From Actinoalloteichus_B caeruleus (lineage in GTDB: Bacteria > Actinomycetota > Actinomycetes > Mycobacteriales > Pseudonocardiaceae): 64,000 nt of DNA. A program made the position numbers and the translations under genes. Shown here piece after piece: positions 40,949 to 50,533 of this stretch. The notes beneath the pieces are model-generated. The model was given only the letters and a program-made list of their open reading frames with translations. It ran no database searches and was not told the origin of the DNA. Location of the stretch: NCBI RefSeq assembly GCF_000718005.1, contig NZ_JODV01000001.1. One strand, given 5' to 3'. Position 1 is the first letter of the stretch, and every line of letters begins with the position of its first letter.

Positions 40949-42370
40949 TCACTCCGGTCCTCCCTCCGAAGGGGAGGGCTCCGGGGGACGCGCCGCCGAC
41001 CGGCCACCCCGGGCGGCACGGCCGAGGACGAACCGGTTCAGCGCCCACAGCCCGACGCCGACCGCCAGCAGCACGGCGGCCACCACGTACTCCTCCACCG
41101 GTCGCCCGGTGAGCGGGCTGGCGAGGTACAGGCAGGTGGCCGCGCCGAGCACCGGCAGCGCCGTCGGGGCCCGGAAGTGGGGGTGCGCCACCGGTTCCCG
41201 GCGCAGCACCAGGACCGCGACGTTGACCACGGTGAACACCACCAGCAACATCAGCGAGGTGGTGCCACCGAGCAGGGCGATGTCCACGGTGCTCACCAGC
41301 ACCACGGCCACCGCCGTCGTGACGACGATCGCGACCCACGGGGTGCGCCGCCGTGGGTGCACCAGGCCGAACCGACCGGGGATGATCCGCTCCCGAGCCA
41401 TCCCGTAGAGCAGTCGACTCGCCATCAGCATGTTCATCAACGCCGAGTTCGTCACCGCGCAGATCGCGATGGCCGAGAAGACGATCAACGGGAACGCCGG
41501 GGCCCCCGCCCGCACCACCTCCAGCAGCGGTCCCGTGGACCCGGCGAGCACGTCCGTCGGGACCAGCAGGGACGTGGTGAGGGCGACGGCCAGGTACACC
41601 AGTCCCGTGATTCCCAGCCCCCAGAACAGCCCCCGGGGGAACACCCTGGCCGGGTCCCTCGCCTCCTCCGCGAGATTCACCGAATCCTCGAATCCCACCA
41701 GCGCGAAGAACGCGAGCGCGGTCGCGGAGGTGACCGCGAGCAGCGGCCCCTGCTCCGCGTTGAACTCCAGCAGCCTCGCCGGTTCCCCGGCCCCGCTGGC
41801 CACCGCGCCCACTCCGATCCCGACCACGATCAGCAGGCCGGCGAGCTCGACCACGGTCAGGACGACGTTGGTGGCCAACGACTCCACGACACCCCGGAAG
41901 TTCACCAGGGCGAGCACCACCAGGAAGCCGACCGCCACCGCCAGCCAGGGCACGCTGACGAACTGCTGGAGGTAGTCGCCGCTGACCGCCCGCGCCGCCG
42001 AGGCGGCCGAGGTGATGCCGGAGCACATGACCGCGAAGGCCACCATGAAGGTGAGGAAGGGGCGCCGGAAGGCGCGGTGGGCGTAGAGGGCCGCGCCGGC
42101 GGCCCTCGGGTACCGGCCCACCAGCTCCGCGTAGCTGAACGCCGTGAGGAACGCGACGAGGAAGGCGACCAGGAACGGCACCCACAGGGCCCCGCCGACC
42201 GCTCCAGCCACCCGGCCGGTGAGCGCGTAGATGCCGGTGCCCAGGATGTTGCCGATCACGAACAGCAGCAGCAGCCGGGTGCCCATCACCCGGCGCAGCG
42301 CGGGTTGGCCGTCGCGCGAGGATGGCTCGTCGGAACCGCGCTCGGACATCTCGGACGCCGCCATGACCAC
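40949..42370 (-). CDS. APC-family amino-acid permease
   Basis: A 473-aa transporter with 12 predicted helices. The start of helix 1 carries the family motif FVIGNILGTGIYALTGRVAG, and the FFALVGFEDSVNLAEEARDPARVFPRG segment in the middle is the conserved loop of APC permeases. It should import an amino acid or related compound by proton symport; specificity cannot be told. The GTG at 42370 was chosen because GGAGGGG lies 8 nt upstream; ATG codons at 42364 and 42349 are weaker. It is divergent from the acyl-CoA ligase gene. Confidence 0.88.
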   Translation of the reverse strand: MVMAASEMSERGSDEPSSRDGQPALRRVMGTRLLLLFVIGNILGTGIYALTGRVAGAVGGALWVPFLVAFLVAFLTAFSYAELVGRYPRAAGAALYAHRAFRRPFLTFMVAFAVMCSGITSAASAARAVSGDYLQQFVSVPWLAVAVGFLVVLALVNFRGVVESLATNVVLTVVELAGLLIVVGIGVGAVASGAGEPARLLEFNAEQGPLLAVTSATALAFFALVGFEDSVNLAEEARDPARVFPRGLFWGLGITGLVYLAVALTTSLLVPTDVLAGSTGPLLEVVRAGAPAFPLIVFSAIAICAVTNSALMNMLMASRLLYGMARERIIPGRFGLVHPRRRTPWVAIVVTTAVAVVLVSTVDIALLGGTTSLMLLVVFTVVNVAVLVLRREPVAHPHFRAPTALPVLGAATCLYLASPLTGRPVEEYVVAAVLLAVGVGLWALNRFVLGRAARGGRSAARPPEPSPSEGGPE

Positions 42371-42494
42371 AGAGTGTGCCCCTCCGGGAGCCCAGCGTGA
42401 AGGCCGCCGCCCCGAATCTCCCCCGTGGAGGCCGGCGCTCGCGTCACGCGGCCCGACGTGACTACGGTTCGGGGAGGACATCAAGGAGGATGCC

Positions 42495-44255
42495 GTGGCA
42501 GACGAGATCTCGAACGCCGACGTCCCAGGCCGTGCCGGGGACGCGATCCCCGAGTCCCCGGCCACCACCGCCTTCCGCGCCGCGCGCGACCTCCTGTTCC
42601 AGCACCGCCACGACCTCGACGCGGCCGTCGAGGCTTTCCGGTGGCCCGCTCTCGACGAGTTCAACTGGGCGCTGGACTGGTTCGACGTGCTCGCCGCCGC
42701 GCCGAACGGCGGCTCCAGGACCGCGCTCTGGCTGGTCCACGACGACGGGACCGAGCTGCGGCTCAGCTTCGCCGAACTCGCCGAACGCTCCTCGCGGGTC
42801 GCGAACTGGTTGCGGGCGGCGGGCGTGCGTCGAGGCGACCACGTGCTCGTGGTCCTGGGCAACCAGGTCGAACTGTGGGAGACGGTGCTGGCCTGCGTCA
42901 AGCTGGGCGCCGTGATCATTCCGGCCACCACGATGCTGGGTCCGGACGACCTCGCCGACCGGGTGACCCGGGGCCGGGTGCGGCACGTGGTCAGCGCGGC
43001 GGAGCGGACCGCGGGCTTCGACGGTGTCGAGGGCGACTGGACGCGGATCTCCGTCGGCCGGCCGGTGGAGGGCTGGCACGACCTGGCCGAGGCGGGGGCG
43101 GCGAGCCCGCGGTTCGTGGCGGACGGCCCGACGAGGGCCGACGACCCGCTCCTGCTGTACTTCACCTCCGGTACGACCGCCCTGCCCAAACTGGTCCGGC
43201 ACACCCACTCCAGTTACCCGGTGGGCCATCTCTCCACCATGTACTGGCTCGGGCTCCGCCCCGGCGACGTGCACGTCAACGTCTCCTCCCCCGGCTGGGC
43301 CAAGCACGCGTGGAGCAGCCTGTTCGCCCCCTGGAACGCCGAGGCGACCGTGTTGGTGGTCGACCAACGCCCGTTCGTCGCCTCCCGGCTGCTCGACGAG
43401 GTCGAACGGTGCGGGGCGACGACGCTGTGCGCGCCGCCGACGGTGTGGCGGATGCTGGTGCAGGAGGAGCTGGAGCGGTGGTCGCCCCGGCTCCGCGAGG
43501 TGGTGGCGGCCGGCGAACCGTTGAACCCCGAGGTCATCGACCGGGTCCGCCGTGCGTGGGACCTCACGGTCCGCGACGGTTACGGCCAGACGGAGACGAC
43601 CGCGCAGGTCGGCAACACGCCAGGTCAACCGGTGACGCCGGGCTCGATGGGGCGGCCGCTGCCCGGGTACGACGTCGAACTGGTCGACCCCGAGGGGGCA
43701 CCGGCCCGCGAGGGGGAGATCACGATCCCGCTCGCGGGGGGACCGCCGGCGGCGCTCATGGTGGGCTACCAGGACGCTCCGGAACAGCAGGCCAGCGCGA
43801 CTCGGGACGGGCGGTACCACACCGGCGACGTGGCCAGGTGGGAACCGAACGGCCACCTGACCTACGTGGGGAGGGTGGACGACGTCTTCAAGGCCAGCGA
43901 CTACCGGATCTCCCCGTTCGAGTTGGAGAGCGTGCTGCTGGAGCACCCGGCGGTGTTGGAGGCCGCCGTGGTGCCCGCGCCGGACCCGGTGCGGCTCGCC
44001 GTCCCGAAGGCGTACGTGGCGCTCGCCGAGGGGCACGAGCCGTCGGAGGCGACGGCCCGGTCCATCCTGGCGCACGCCAGGACCAGGCTGGCTCCGTACA
44101 AGCGGGTGCGCCGGTTGGAGTTCGGTGAGCTGCCCAAGACCGTGTCGGGCAAGATCCGGCGCGTGGAGCTGCGGGGGGCCGAGCGGGCCGAGCACCGGGG
44201 CACCCGGCGTGCCGACGAGTACCGGGACACCGACTTCCCCGAGCTGCGGGGCTGA
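42495..44255 (+). CDS. AMP-forming acyl-CoA ligase (medium-chain type)
   Basis: A 586-aa ANL-superfamily ligase with P-loop LYFTSGTTALPKLVRH, A5 motif DGYGQTETT, the YHTGDVARWEPNGHLTYVGRVDDVFKASDYRISPFELES block and the C-terminal lysine in LPKTVSGKIRRVEL. The acetyl-CoA-synthetase-like N-terminus (FNWALDWFDVLAAAPN) places it with medium-chain or aromatic acyl-CoA synthetases. It probably activates an unusual carboxylic acid for degradation. The GTG start follows AAGGAGG at 5-nt spacing. Divergent from the APC permease, with which it may share control. Confidence 0.9.
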   Translation: MADEISNADVPGRAGDAIPESPATTAFRAARDLLFQHRHDLDAAVEAFRWPALDEFNWALDWFDVLAAAPNGGSRTALWLVHDDGTELRLSFAELAERSSRVANWLRAAGVRRGDHVLVVLGNQVELWETVLACVKLGAVIIPATTMLGPDDLADRVTRGRVRHVVSAAERTAGFDGVEGDWTRISVGRPVEGWHDLAEAGAASPRFVADGPTRADDPLLLYFTSGTTALPKLVRHTHSSYPVGHLSTMYWLGLRPGDVHVNVSSPGWAKHAWSSLFAPWNAEATVLVVDQRPFVASRLLDEVERCGATTLCAPPTVWRMLVQEELERWSPRLREVVAAGEPLNPEVIDRVRRAWDLTVRDGYGQTETTAQVGNTPGQPVTPGSMGRPLPGYDVELVDPEGAPAREGEITIPLAGGPPAALMVGYQDAPEQQASATRDGRYHTGDVARWEPNGHLTYVGRVDDVFKASDYRISPFELESVLLEHPAVLEAAVVPAPDPVRLAVPKAYVALAEGHEPSEATARSILAHARTRLAPYKRVRRLEFGELPKTVSGKIRRVELRGAERAEHRGTRRADEYRDTDFPELRG

Positions 44256-44290
44256 TCCAGGACAGGCCCACCCCGGCGCGCTCCGACTCC

Positions 44291-44307
44291 GAGTCCGGTC
44301 CGGACTC
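44291..44307. terminator. Palindromic hairpin between convergent genes
   Basis: GAGTCCGG and CCGGACTC flank one T. It lies 36 bp after the acyl-CoA ligase stop and 22 bp before the MFS stop, so it may end both transcripts. Confidence 0.5.
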
Positions 44308-44328
44308 GACCGGCTCGGTCTCGGCCGG

Positions 44329-45627
44329 TCAGGACGGCGCCCGGTACCGCCACAGTGCCGGCAGGGCGCACACCGCCACCACGGTGAGCAGCACGACGAG
44401 CACGCCGCCGCCCACCACGGCGGTCGCCGTGCCGATGGCGGCGGCCGCTGTCCCGTGCAGCACGTCGGCCAGCCGGGGGCCGCCGGCGACCACGACGGTG
44501 AAGACGCCCTGCATCCGGCCCCGCATCTCGTCGGTCGCCGCGACCTGGAGCATCGCGCCCCGGTAGACCGAGCTGACCAGGTCGGCGGCGCCCCCGAGTG
44601 CGAGGAAGGCGACGGCGAGCCACAGGGAGCCGGCCAGGCCGAACCCGATCACCGCGAGCCCCCACACGATGACGGCCACGGTGAGCCCGACCCCCTGCCT
44701 GGCGACGCGGGTGACCCAACCGGAGAGCAGCCCGCAGGCGAACGCCCCCGCGGGGATGGCGGCGAAGAGCAGGCCGAGCGCGGCTCCGCCACCCGGCGGG
44801 TCCCCGAAGGTCCGTTCCGCCATCTCGGGGAAGAGCGCCCTGGGCATCCCGGCGACCATCGCGATGACGTCCACCAGCAGCCCCGCCAGCAGGACGCGGT
44901 GCCCGGAGAGGTAGCGGAACCCCTCGACCACCGAACGCAGCCCCGGGCGGCGGGGCGCCCCGGCCAGCGGGGGCATCGCGGGCAGTCGCCACACGGCCCA
45001 GAGGGCGGCGCCGAGCGCCACCGCGTCCACCAGGTAGAGGGTGGCCAACCCGACGAACGGGAGCAGCACCCCGGCGAGCAGGGGGCCCACCACCGCGCCG
45101 AGTTGGGCGACCGTCGCGGTGAGGGCCTGGGCGGCCGGCAGCTGGGCAGGGGGGATGAGCCGGGCGACCGCCGCGACCCGCGCGGGCATGTTCACCGCGA
45201 AGAAGGCCTGCTGGAGGGCGAAGAGGCCGAGGACGAGCCACACCGACGTGGTTCCCGCGAGCGCCTGCGACCACAGCAGCAGGGCGGTGAGCGCGATCCC
45301 GCTGTTGGTGACCAACATGAGGTCGCGCCGGTCCATCCAGTCGGCGACCGCGCCACCCCACAGGCCGAAGACGAGCAGCGGCACCAACCCGAAGAGCCCG
45401 GCGAGTCCCACGTAGGCCGAGGACCCGGTGATGTCGAACAGCTGTTTGGGCACCGCGACGGCGGCGAACTGGGCGCCGAGGGAGGTGACGACCGTCGACA
45501 GCCAGAGCCGGCGGAAGGGCGCGACCCGCAGGGGCGTGGTGTCGAGCACCACCCGTGACCACAGCGAACGTCGTGGTTCCCGCTCCGGTGGGTCCTCCGG
45601 ATCGGAGAGGCTCTGCTCGGACACCAC
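44329..45627 (-). CDS. MFS exporter (EntS-like)
   Basis: A 432-aa major facilitator protein with 12 predicted helices. The cytoplasmic loop GGAVADWMDRRDLMLVTN between helices 2 and 3 is the MFS signature. The overall pattern resembles the enterobactin-exporter (EntS/MFS_3) group, which exports drugs or siderophores. The start is GTG at 45627 or 45624. On the minus strand TAGTCT lies 3-6 nt before it, with no Shine-Dalgarno sequence, suggesting a leaderless transcript. A 20-bp palindrome directly upstream of this -10 box indicates repression by an unidentified regulator. Confidence 0.88.
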   Translation of the reverse strand: MVSEQSLSDPEDPPEREPRRSLWSRVVLDTTPLRVAPFRRLWLSTVVTSLGAQFAAVAVPKQLFDITGSSAYVGLAGLFGLVPLLVFGLWGGAVADWMDRRDLMLVTNSGIALTALLLWSQALAGTTSVWLVLGLFALQQAFFAVNMPARVAAVARLIPPAQLPAAQALTATVAQLGAVVGPLLAGVLLPFVGLATLYLVDAVALGAALWAVWRLPAMPPLAGAPRRPGLRSVVEGFRYLSGHRVLLAGLLVDVIAMVAGMPRALFPEMAERTFGDPPGGGAALGLLFAAIPAGAFACGLLSGWVTRVARQGVGLTVAVIVWGLAVIGFGLAGSLWLAVAFLALGGAADLVSSVYRGAMLQVAATDEMRGRMQGVFTVVVAGGPRLADVLHGTAAAAIGTATAVVGGGVLVVLLTVVAVCALPALWRYRAPS

Positions 45628-45639
45628 GGCAGACTAGAC

Positions 45640-45659
45640 GCCTCACCGGCCGGTGAGGC
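45640..45659. promoter_or_regulatory. 20-bp perfect palindrome, operator of the MFS gene
   Basis: GCCTCACCGGCCGGTGAGGC is self-complementary over all 20 bases. It sits 4 bp upstream of the likely -10 box of the MFS gene, inside the -35/-10 spacer region, where a TetR- or MarR-type repressor would block transcription. Confidence 0.7.
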
Positions 45660-46164
45660 CCGTCCAGTGGCGGTGCCAGGAGGTCGCGGTGCGCTGGCGT
45701 GGCCCCGGTCGGCCAGGTCACCCGGGGGACGAGGCGAGGCCGTCCTGGCGGGCGCGGCCGGGTGTCCGCCCCCACTCAGCCAGTCAGGGAGGCAGGGGCC
45801 GCGGGATCGCCGAGGCCAGCGGCGCGCGGTCGTGGGAGTCCTCGGCCGGGGGCCGGACGGCCGGCCCGGTGGTCGTGGTCGATCCCGCCCTCGGCTGGCG
45901 GTGGCGGGGCGGCCGCCGGTAGCCCCGGGCGACCCGCCCCGGAGGGTAGGTGCGGGGGTCGCGGTGGTGGCCGCTCGGCCTCTTGCTGGCCCGCCCGTCC
46001 CTCACTAGTGTCCGTCCACGCGGCTCGGGGCGATCATGGTCGCGGGCACCCGCCACGCCGGTGGGCCGGTTCCCGCCGGTCGTCACCCCGGCCCGGGCGG
46101 ACCGCCCTCGACGGACGCGGGCGGGCGAGGCGACGGGACTTCCAGCGAGGGATCGGGGTTCGGC
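45660..46164. other. Gene-free divergent region, MFS exporter / methyltransferase
   Basis: About 500 bp; open frames are Arg/Pro/Gly-rich and overlap on both strands, with no motif. No further palindrome of note. Confidence 0.45.
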
Positions 46165-47112
46165 ATGTCGGTGTCACGGATGGCGGCGGCGCGGCTGGCG
46201 GGCGAGGCGCCGGGGGACCTGCTCGCCGGGACCAGCGACCCCGAGAGCGCGTTGTTCCTCGCGATCTGGGCGCATCACGACCGCGCCCCCGACACCGCCC
46301 TGGCCGCGGCGCGGCTGGCCGTCGAACTCGATCCCGACGGTGAGTTCGCGCGCCTGCTGGCGCTGTACCTGGGTTCCGGCCACACGCGGGGTGACCGCGT
46401 CTACGACACGCCCGCCGCGTTCCAGGCGTTCATCCGGGGTGGCGGCAACGTGGGCCTCTACTCGGCCACCCAGGAGGCGCTCCGGCGGCACTACCACCGG
46501 TTCGACGCGCCCACCGTGCTCGACGTGGGCGTCGGGGACGGGATGGCCCTGCTGCCGGTCCTGGATGCCGGGCTCTCCCGGGTCGACGTGGTCGAGCCGT
46601 CGGCTGAGCTGCTCGCTCGCACGAGGGCCGGGCTGGCGGAGTCGGGCGTGCCCCACCGCGTGCGGCACGCCCGGATCGAGGACGTCCAGCGGGAGTGGGA
46701 CGGCGAGAGGTGGACCGTCGTCCAGTCCACCTTCGCCTTCGACGCCCTACCGCCCGACCGCCGATCCGGGGTGTTGGAGTGGATCCGCGACCGGTGCGAG
46801 TCCTTCCTGCTGGTCGTCTTCGACGTTCCGGACACCACGCGCCCGTTCTCCCCCGAGTGGTTCCTCCCGGTGCTGGCGAAGGCCGAGCAGGGCGTCCGGG
46901 AGTACACCGAACACCGCGACCTCGTCGGGTTGGGCTTCCTGGTGCCGGTGGTCCTCGGGTTCTTCGACGCCGGGAGCGCCAGGGCCAACTACGAGCAGTC
47001 CGTGCCGAGCTGGGAGGCGGAGCTCCGGAGCGCCGGATTCGGCACCGTCTCCTCCCACCGCCTGTTCGACTACTGGTGGCAGCCGGCGTACGTCATCGAG
47101 GCGTCCCGCTGA
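46165..47112 (+). CDS. SAM-dependent class I methyltransferase
   Basis: A 315-aa protein. The SAM-binding motif I is VLDVGVGDGMALLPVLDAG (near 115-133), followed by the acidic end of strand 2 (VDVVEPSAELLARTRAGL) and VVQSTFAFDALPPDRRSGVLEW for post-I. The N-terminal 110 residues are helical (DTALAAARLAVELDPDGEFARLLALYLGSG) and resemble a TPR-like helix pair. C-terminal DYWWQPAYVIEASR. The substrate is unknown. The start is uncertain: ATG 46165 lacks a good Shine-Dalgarno sequence, and the frame stays open 129 bp further upstream. Confidence 0.78.
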   Translation: MSVSRMAAARLAGEAPGDLLAGTSDPESALFLAIWAHHDRAPDTALAAARLAVELDPDGEFARLLALYLGSGHTRGDRVYDTPAAFQAFIRGGGNVGLYSATQEALRRHYHRFDAPTVLDVGVGDGMALLPVLDAGLSRVDVVEPSAELLARTRAGLAESGVPHRVRHARIEDVQREWDGERWTVVQSTFAFDALPPDRRSGVLEWIRDRCESFLLVVFDVPDTTRPFSPEWFLPVLAKAEQGVREYTEHRDLVGLGFLVPVVLGFFDAGSARANYEQSVPSWEAELRSAGFGTVSSHRLFDYWWQPAYVIEASR

Positions 47113-47128
47113 CCACCGCCGCGCGACG

Positions 47129-47779
47129 TCAGGGGGCCACCCGTTCGACTCTCCAGCCGTCGGAGTCGTGCACGTAGCGCAGCCGGTCGTGCAGCCGGTC
47201 CGGCCGTCCCTGCCAGAACTCGACCGTCTCGGGTCGGATCCGCCATCCTCCCCAGTGCGGTGGCACCGGGATGCGCTCGACGTCGGCGAACCGTCGTTCG
47301 ATCGCGACGAGGGCGGCGTCCAGGCTCCCCTTGGACACGACCCTGGACTGCGGCGAGGCCCACGCGCCCAGCTGCGATCCCCTCGGCCGTTGCGCCCAGT
47401 ACTCGGCGGACTCGGCGGGGCTCACCCGTTCGACGGTTCCCCGGACCGTGGCCTGTCGTTGGAGGGCGATCCAGGGGAAGGTCGCCGACGCGTACCTCGT
47501 CGCCTGGAGGTCATGGCTCTTGGTGGAGGTGTAGTTCGTGTAGAAGGTCAGCCCCCGCTCGTCGAGCCCCTTGGCGAGCACCGTGCGGGACGAGGGGCGC
47601 CCACTCGGGTCGGCGGTGGCCAACACCATCGCGTTCGGTTCCGGCACCCCGGCCGACTCCGCCTCCGCCAGCCACAGTCCCAGCTGTTCGTGCCAGCTCT
47701 CCGCGAGCGACCCCTCGTCGAGGGGTCCCGCCTCGTAGGACACCCGCATGGCAGGCAGCACAACATCAACCTCGGACAT
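47129..47779 (-). CDS. pdxH: Pyridoxamine 5'-phosphate oxidase
   Basis: A 216-aa FMN-dependent oxidase converting pyridoxine- or pyridoxamine-5'-phosphate to pyridoxal phosphate. Family marks are NAMVLATADPSGRPSSRTVLAKGLDERGLTFYTNYTSTKSHDL (FMN site), QRPRGSQLGAWASPQS, and the C-terminal PPHWGGWRIRPETVEFWQGRPDRLHDRLRY. The ATG at 47779 follows GGGAG at 8-nt spacing. It faces the PLP-using serC gene across 386 bp, a useful functional neighbour. Confidence 0.95.
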   Translation of the reverse strand: MSEVDVVLPAMRVSYEAGPLDEGSLAESWHEQLGLWLAEAESAGVPEPNAMVLATADPSGRPSSRTVLAKGLDERGLTFYTNYTSTKSHDLQATRYASATFPWIALQRQATVRGTVERVSPAESAEYWAQRPRGSQLGAWASPQSRVVSKGSLDAALVAIERRFADVERIPVPPHWGGWRIRPETVEFWQGRPDRLHDRLRYVHDSDGWRVERVAP

Positions 47780-48165
47780 CAATCACGCTCCCGAATCGGT
47801 GGCCGGCGACACCCGTGGACGAGGACGGTATTTCCCGGAAACCCCGCACTGAAAGCACCCTTTCCAGTGAGGATAACCACACCGTGCGTGATGAGTCGAT
47901 CAAGAGCGCCCGCCCTGACCAGCGCAATCGATCACGGGAACGATCCAGTCCACTCGATCGGCCGAATTCGCTCCCGGGTGCCGCGCGCGGTGTGACCGAC
48001 CGGGGGTGAAAAACCGGACGAACGGCCAGAAGTCCACCAGGACGGCGGCCCACCGCCCTGACCCTGGGACACGGGCCGTCCTCCGCACCTGCGAGACTGC
48101 TCCCGCCAGGTGATCCGGCCAGGCGCCGGAACGGAAGAACTCACGCTCCGACCGGAGGAGCCCCC
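47780..48165. other. Divergent promoter region pdxH / serC
   Basis: No gene is seen. The left half (47810-47960) is less GC-rich and should hold the pdxH promoter; the right half leads into the GGAGGAG ribosome binding site of serC. No clear -10/-35 pair could be fixed. Confidence 0.45.
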
Positions 48166-49302
48166 ATGACGCAGACGGTCGACCCCACCACCCTGGTCCT
48201 GCCCGACGACCTCCGACCCTCCGACGGCCGTTTCGGCTGCGGACCGTCGAAGGTGCGCCCGGAGCAGCTGAGCAGGCTGGCGAGCGAGGGTTCCGCCCTC
48301 ATGGGCACCTCCCACCGGCAGAAGCCCGTCAAGTCCCTGGTCGGCAGGGTCCGCACGGGCCTGCGCACCCTGTTCTCGCTGCCCGACGGCTACGAGATCG
48401 TGCTGGGCAACGGTGGCACGACGGCCTTCTGGGACGCGGCGGCCTTCGGGCTGGTGCGTGAGCGGGCGTTGCACCTCGCCTTCGGCGAGTTCTCCAGCAA
48501 GTTCGCCAAGGTGACCAACGGTGCTCCGTTCCTGGGCGAGTCCGTCGTGGTCCACGCGGAGCCCGGTACCGCCCCCGCGCCGACCGCCACCCCTGGCGTG
48601 GACGTGGTGGCCTGGGCGCACAACGAGACCTCCACCGGGGTCGCCGTCCCGGTGAGTCGCCCGGAGGGCTCCGACCACGCGCTGGTCGCCGTGGACGCGA
48701 CGAGCGGCGCCGGCGGCCTGCCGGTCCGCGCCGAGGACTTCGACGTCTACTACTTCGCCCCGCAGAAGTGCTTCGCCTCCGACGGCGGCCTGTGGATCGC
48801 GCTGGCCAGCCCGGCGGCGGTGGCCAGGATCGAGGAGATCGGCGCCGGCGACCGCTGGGTCCCCGAGTTCCTGTCCCTGCCCACCGCGCTGGACAACTCG
48901 CGCAAGGACCAGACCTACAACACGCCGGCCGTCGCGACGCTCTTCCTCCTCGCTGACCAGATCGAGTGGATCCTCGACAACGGCGGCCTCGACTGGGCGA
49001 CCGCGCGCACTGCGGACTCGGCCGCGAGGCTGTACGGGTGGGCCGAGGCCTCGCCCCACGCGACGCCGTTCGTCACCGACCCCGCCCACCGCTCCCAGGT
49101 CGTGGGAACGATCGACTTCGCCGAGTCCGTCGACGCGGCGGCCGTCGCGAAGGCGTTGCGCGCCAACGGGATCCTGGACACCGAGCCCTACCGCAAGCTC
49201 GGCCGCAACCAGCTGCGCGTTGGCATGTTCCCGTCGGTGGAACCGGAGGACGTGACCACCCTCACCCACGCCATCGACTGGGTCGTCGAAAGACTGGGCT
49301 GA
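48166..49302 (+). CDS. serC: Phosphoserine aminotransferase
   Basis: A 378-aa PLP-dependent class V aminotransferase that makes phosphoserine from 3-phosphohydroxypyruvate, in serine synthesis. FGCGPSKVRPEQL at the N-terminus, GTSHRQKPVK, and the PLP-lysine region YYFAPQKCFASDGG identify the actinobacterial SerC type. The ATG follows GGAGGAG at 6-nt spacing. It is followed by sepH in the same direction, the order also found in M. tuberculosis (Rv0884c, Rv0883c). Confidence 0.95.
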   Translation: MTQTVDPTTLVLPDDLRPSDGRFGCGPSKVRPEQLSRLASEGSALMGTSHRQKPVKSLVGRVRTGLRTLFSLPDGYEIVLGNGGTTAFWDAAAFGLVRERALHLAFGEFSSKFAKVTNGAPFLGESVVVHAEPGTAPAPTATPGVDVVAWAHNETSTGVAVPVSRPEGSDHALVAVDATSGAGGLPVRAEDFDVYYFAPQKCFASDGGLWIALASPAAVARIEEIGAGDRWVPEFLSLPTALDNSRKDQTYNTPAVATLFLLADQIEWILDNGGLDWATARTADSAARLYGWAEASPHATPFVTDPAHRSQVVGTIDFAESVDAAAVAKALRANGILDTEPYRKLGRNQLRVGMFPSVEPEDVTTLTHAIDWVVERLG

Positions 49303-49512
49303 ATGGGGCGTTGAGTAGTTTTCCGCTAGCGCCCTCTCCCCGAAGAGTGCAAGATCTAAGGCATAGCAAGCTGCCGTGTGGGTGAAAAATTGGCACAGTA
49401 GGGCTACACCGCCGGGGCTCGGTTCGTGCTAGGGACCGGCGCGCCTGCCCGGGTAGATCACTGAGTCAACCTACCGTCGGTCTGATGAGGTGGAGTCAGC
49501 GGGGAGGTAGTG

Positions 49513-50418
49513 ATGCGAGCGCTGCGAGTCGTCGGGCTTGATGACGACGGCAAGACCGTCATCTGTGAAGACCCGGCTCGTGGCGAGCGCTTCGCGTTGC
49601 CGGTGGACGCGCGGCTGCTCGCCGCCGCCCGGGGCGACGTGACCAGGCTGGGCCAGGTCCAGGCCGAGATGGACAACCAGATGCGGCCGCGTGAGATCCA
49701 GGCGCGCATCCGGGCCGGGGCGACGGTCGAGCAGGTGTCCGAGGCGGCGGGGATCCCGTGCCACCGGGTGGAACGGTTCGCGTACCCGGTGCTGCTCGAA
49801 CGGTCGCAGACCGCCGAACGCGCCCAGCGCGCCCACCCCATGCGGGAGGACGGGCCGGACGTCCAGACCCTCGGCGAGGTGGTGTCCCACTCGTTCGGGC
49901 TGCGTGGCCAGGACTACACGGACGCGAACTGGGACTCCTGGCGGGGCGAGGACGGCAAGTGGATCGTCCAGCTGCACTGGCGGGCCGGCCGGTCCGACAA
50001 CCGGGCGCACTGGATCTTCCACCCGGGTGCGCACGGCGGGACGGTGACCGCCCTGGACGAGCACGCCGCCGACCTCCTCGACCCGTCGCCGAGCCGGCAG
50101 CTGCGCACGGTCCGGCCGGTGACGCGGCTGGCGAGGCAGGCGTTGGAGGCCCCGGACGGGGTGGACACCACCCTCGCCGAGGTGAACGTCGAGGTGCGGA
50201 CGCCCGACCAGCCGGTCGACGCGGAAGCCGCGCTGCCGGTGGTCACCGAGGGCGTCGAGGCACCCGAGCTCGAGGACGGGACGGGTCACGAGACCGACGA
50301 CTCGGTTCCGGCGGAGGTGGGCGCCGCCCGACCGGGCACTCGGCGGGTGAAGAAGAGCCATCCCATCGTCCCGTCCTGGGAGGACGTCTTACTCGGGGTC
50401 AGGTCCCAGCGGGGTTGA
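49513..50418 (+). CDS. sepH: Septation protein SepH
   Basis: A 301-aa cell-division protein. The N-terminal DUF3071 domain (about 1-170) starts MRALRVVGLDDDGKTVICED and contains a helix-turn-helix-like part (MRPREIQARIRAGATVEQVSEAAGIPCHRVERFAYPVL). A disordered linker leads to the conserved C-terminal SHPIVPSWEDVLLGVR. In Streptomyces and mycobacteria SepH binds FtsZ and promotes filament assembly at the septum. The ATG at 49513 has GGGGAGG 6 nt upstream; a GTG 3 nt earlier is possible. The 210 bp between serC and sepH are AT-richer and probably hold its own promoter. Confidence 0.94.
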   Translation: MRALRVVGLDDDGKTVICEDPARGERFALPVDARLLAAARGDVTRLGQVQAEMDNQMRPREIQARIRAGATVEQVSEAAGIPCHRVERFAYPVLLERSQTAERAQRAHPMREDGPDVQTLGEVVSHSFGLRGQDYTDANWDSWRGEDGKWIVQLHWRAGRSDNRAHWIFHPGAHGGTVTALDEHAADLLDPSPSRQLRTVRPVTRLARQALEAPDGVDTTLAEVNVEVRTPDQPVDAEAALPVVTEGVEAPELEDGTGHETDDSVPAEVGAARPGTRRVKKSHPIVPSWEDVLLGVRSQRG

Positions 50419-50429
50419 CCCGATGAGGG

Positions 50430-50459
50430 AGCCGGTCGGCACGCGGGAGCCGACCGGCT
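50430..50459. terminator. Terminator of sepH
   Basis: Perfect 11-bp arms AGCCGGTCGGC and GCCGACCGGCT with an 8-nt loop, 12 bp after the stop and followed by a T-containing tract (TCGTCGTGTTC). Confidence 0.85.
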
Positions 50460-50533
50460 TCGTCGTGTTCGGGGACGGCCAGCGGGTACCCGAACGGCGG
50501 ACGCGCCGGGCGACCGCGCACCCCGACCGGCGG

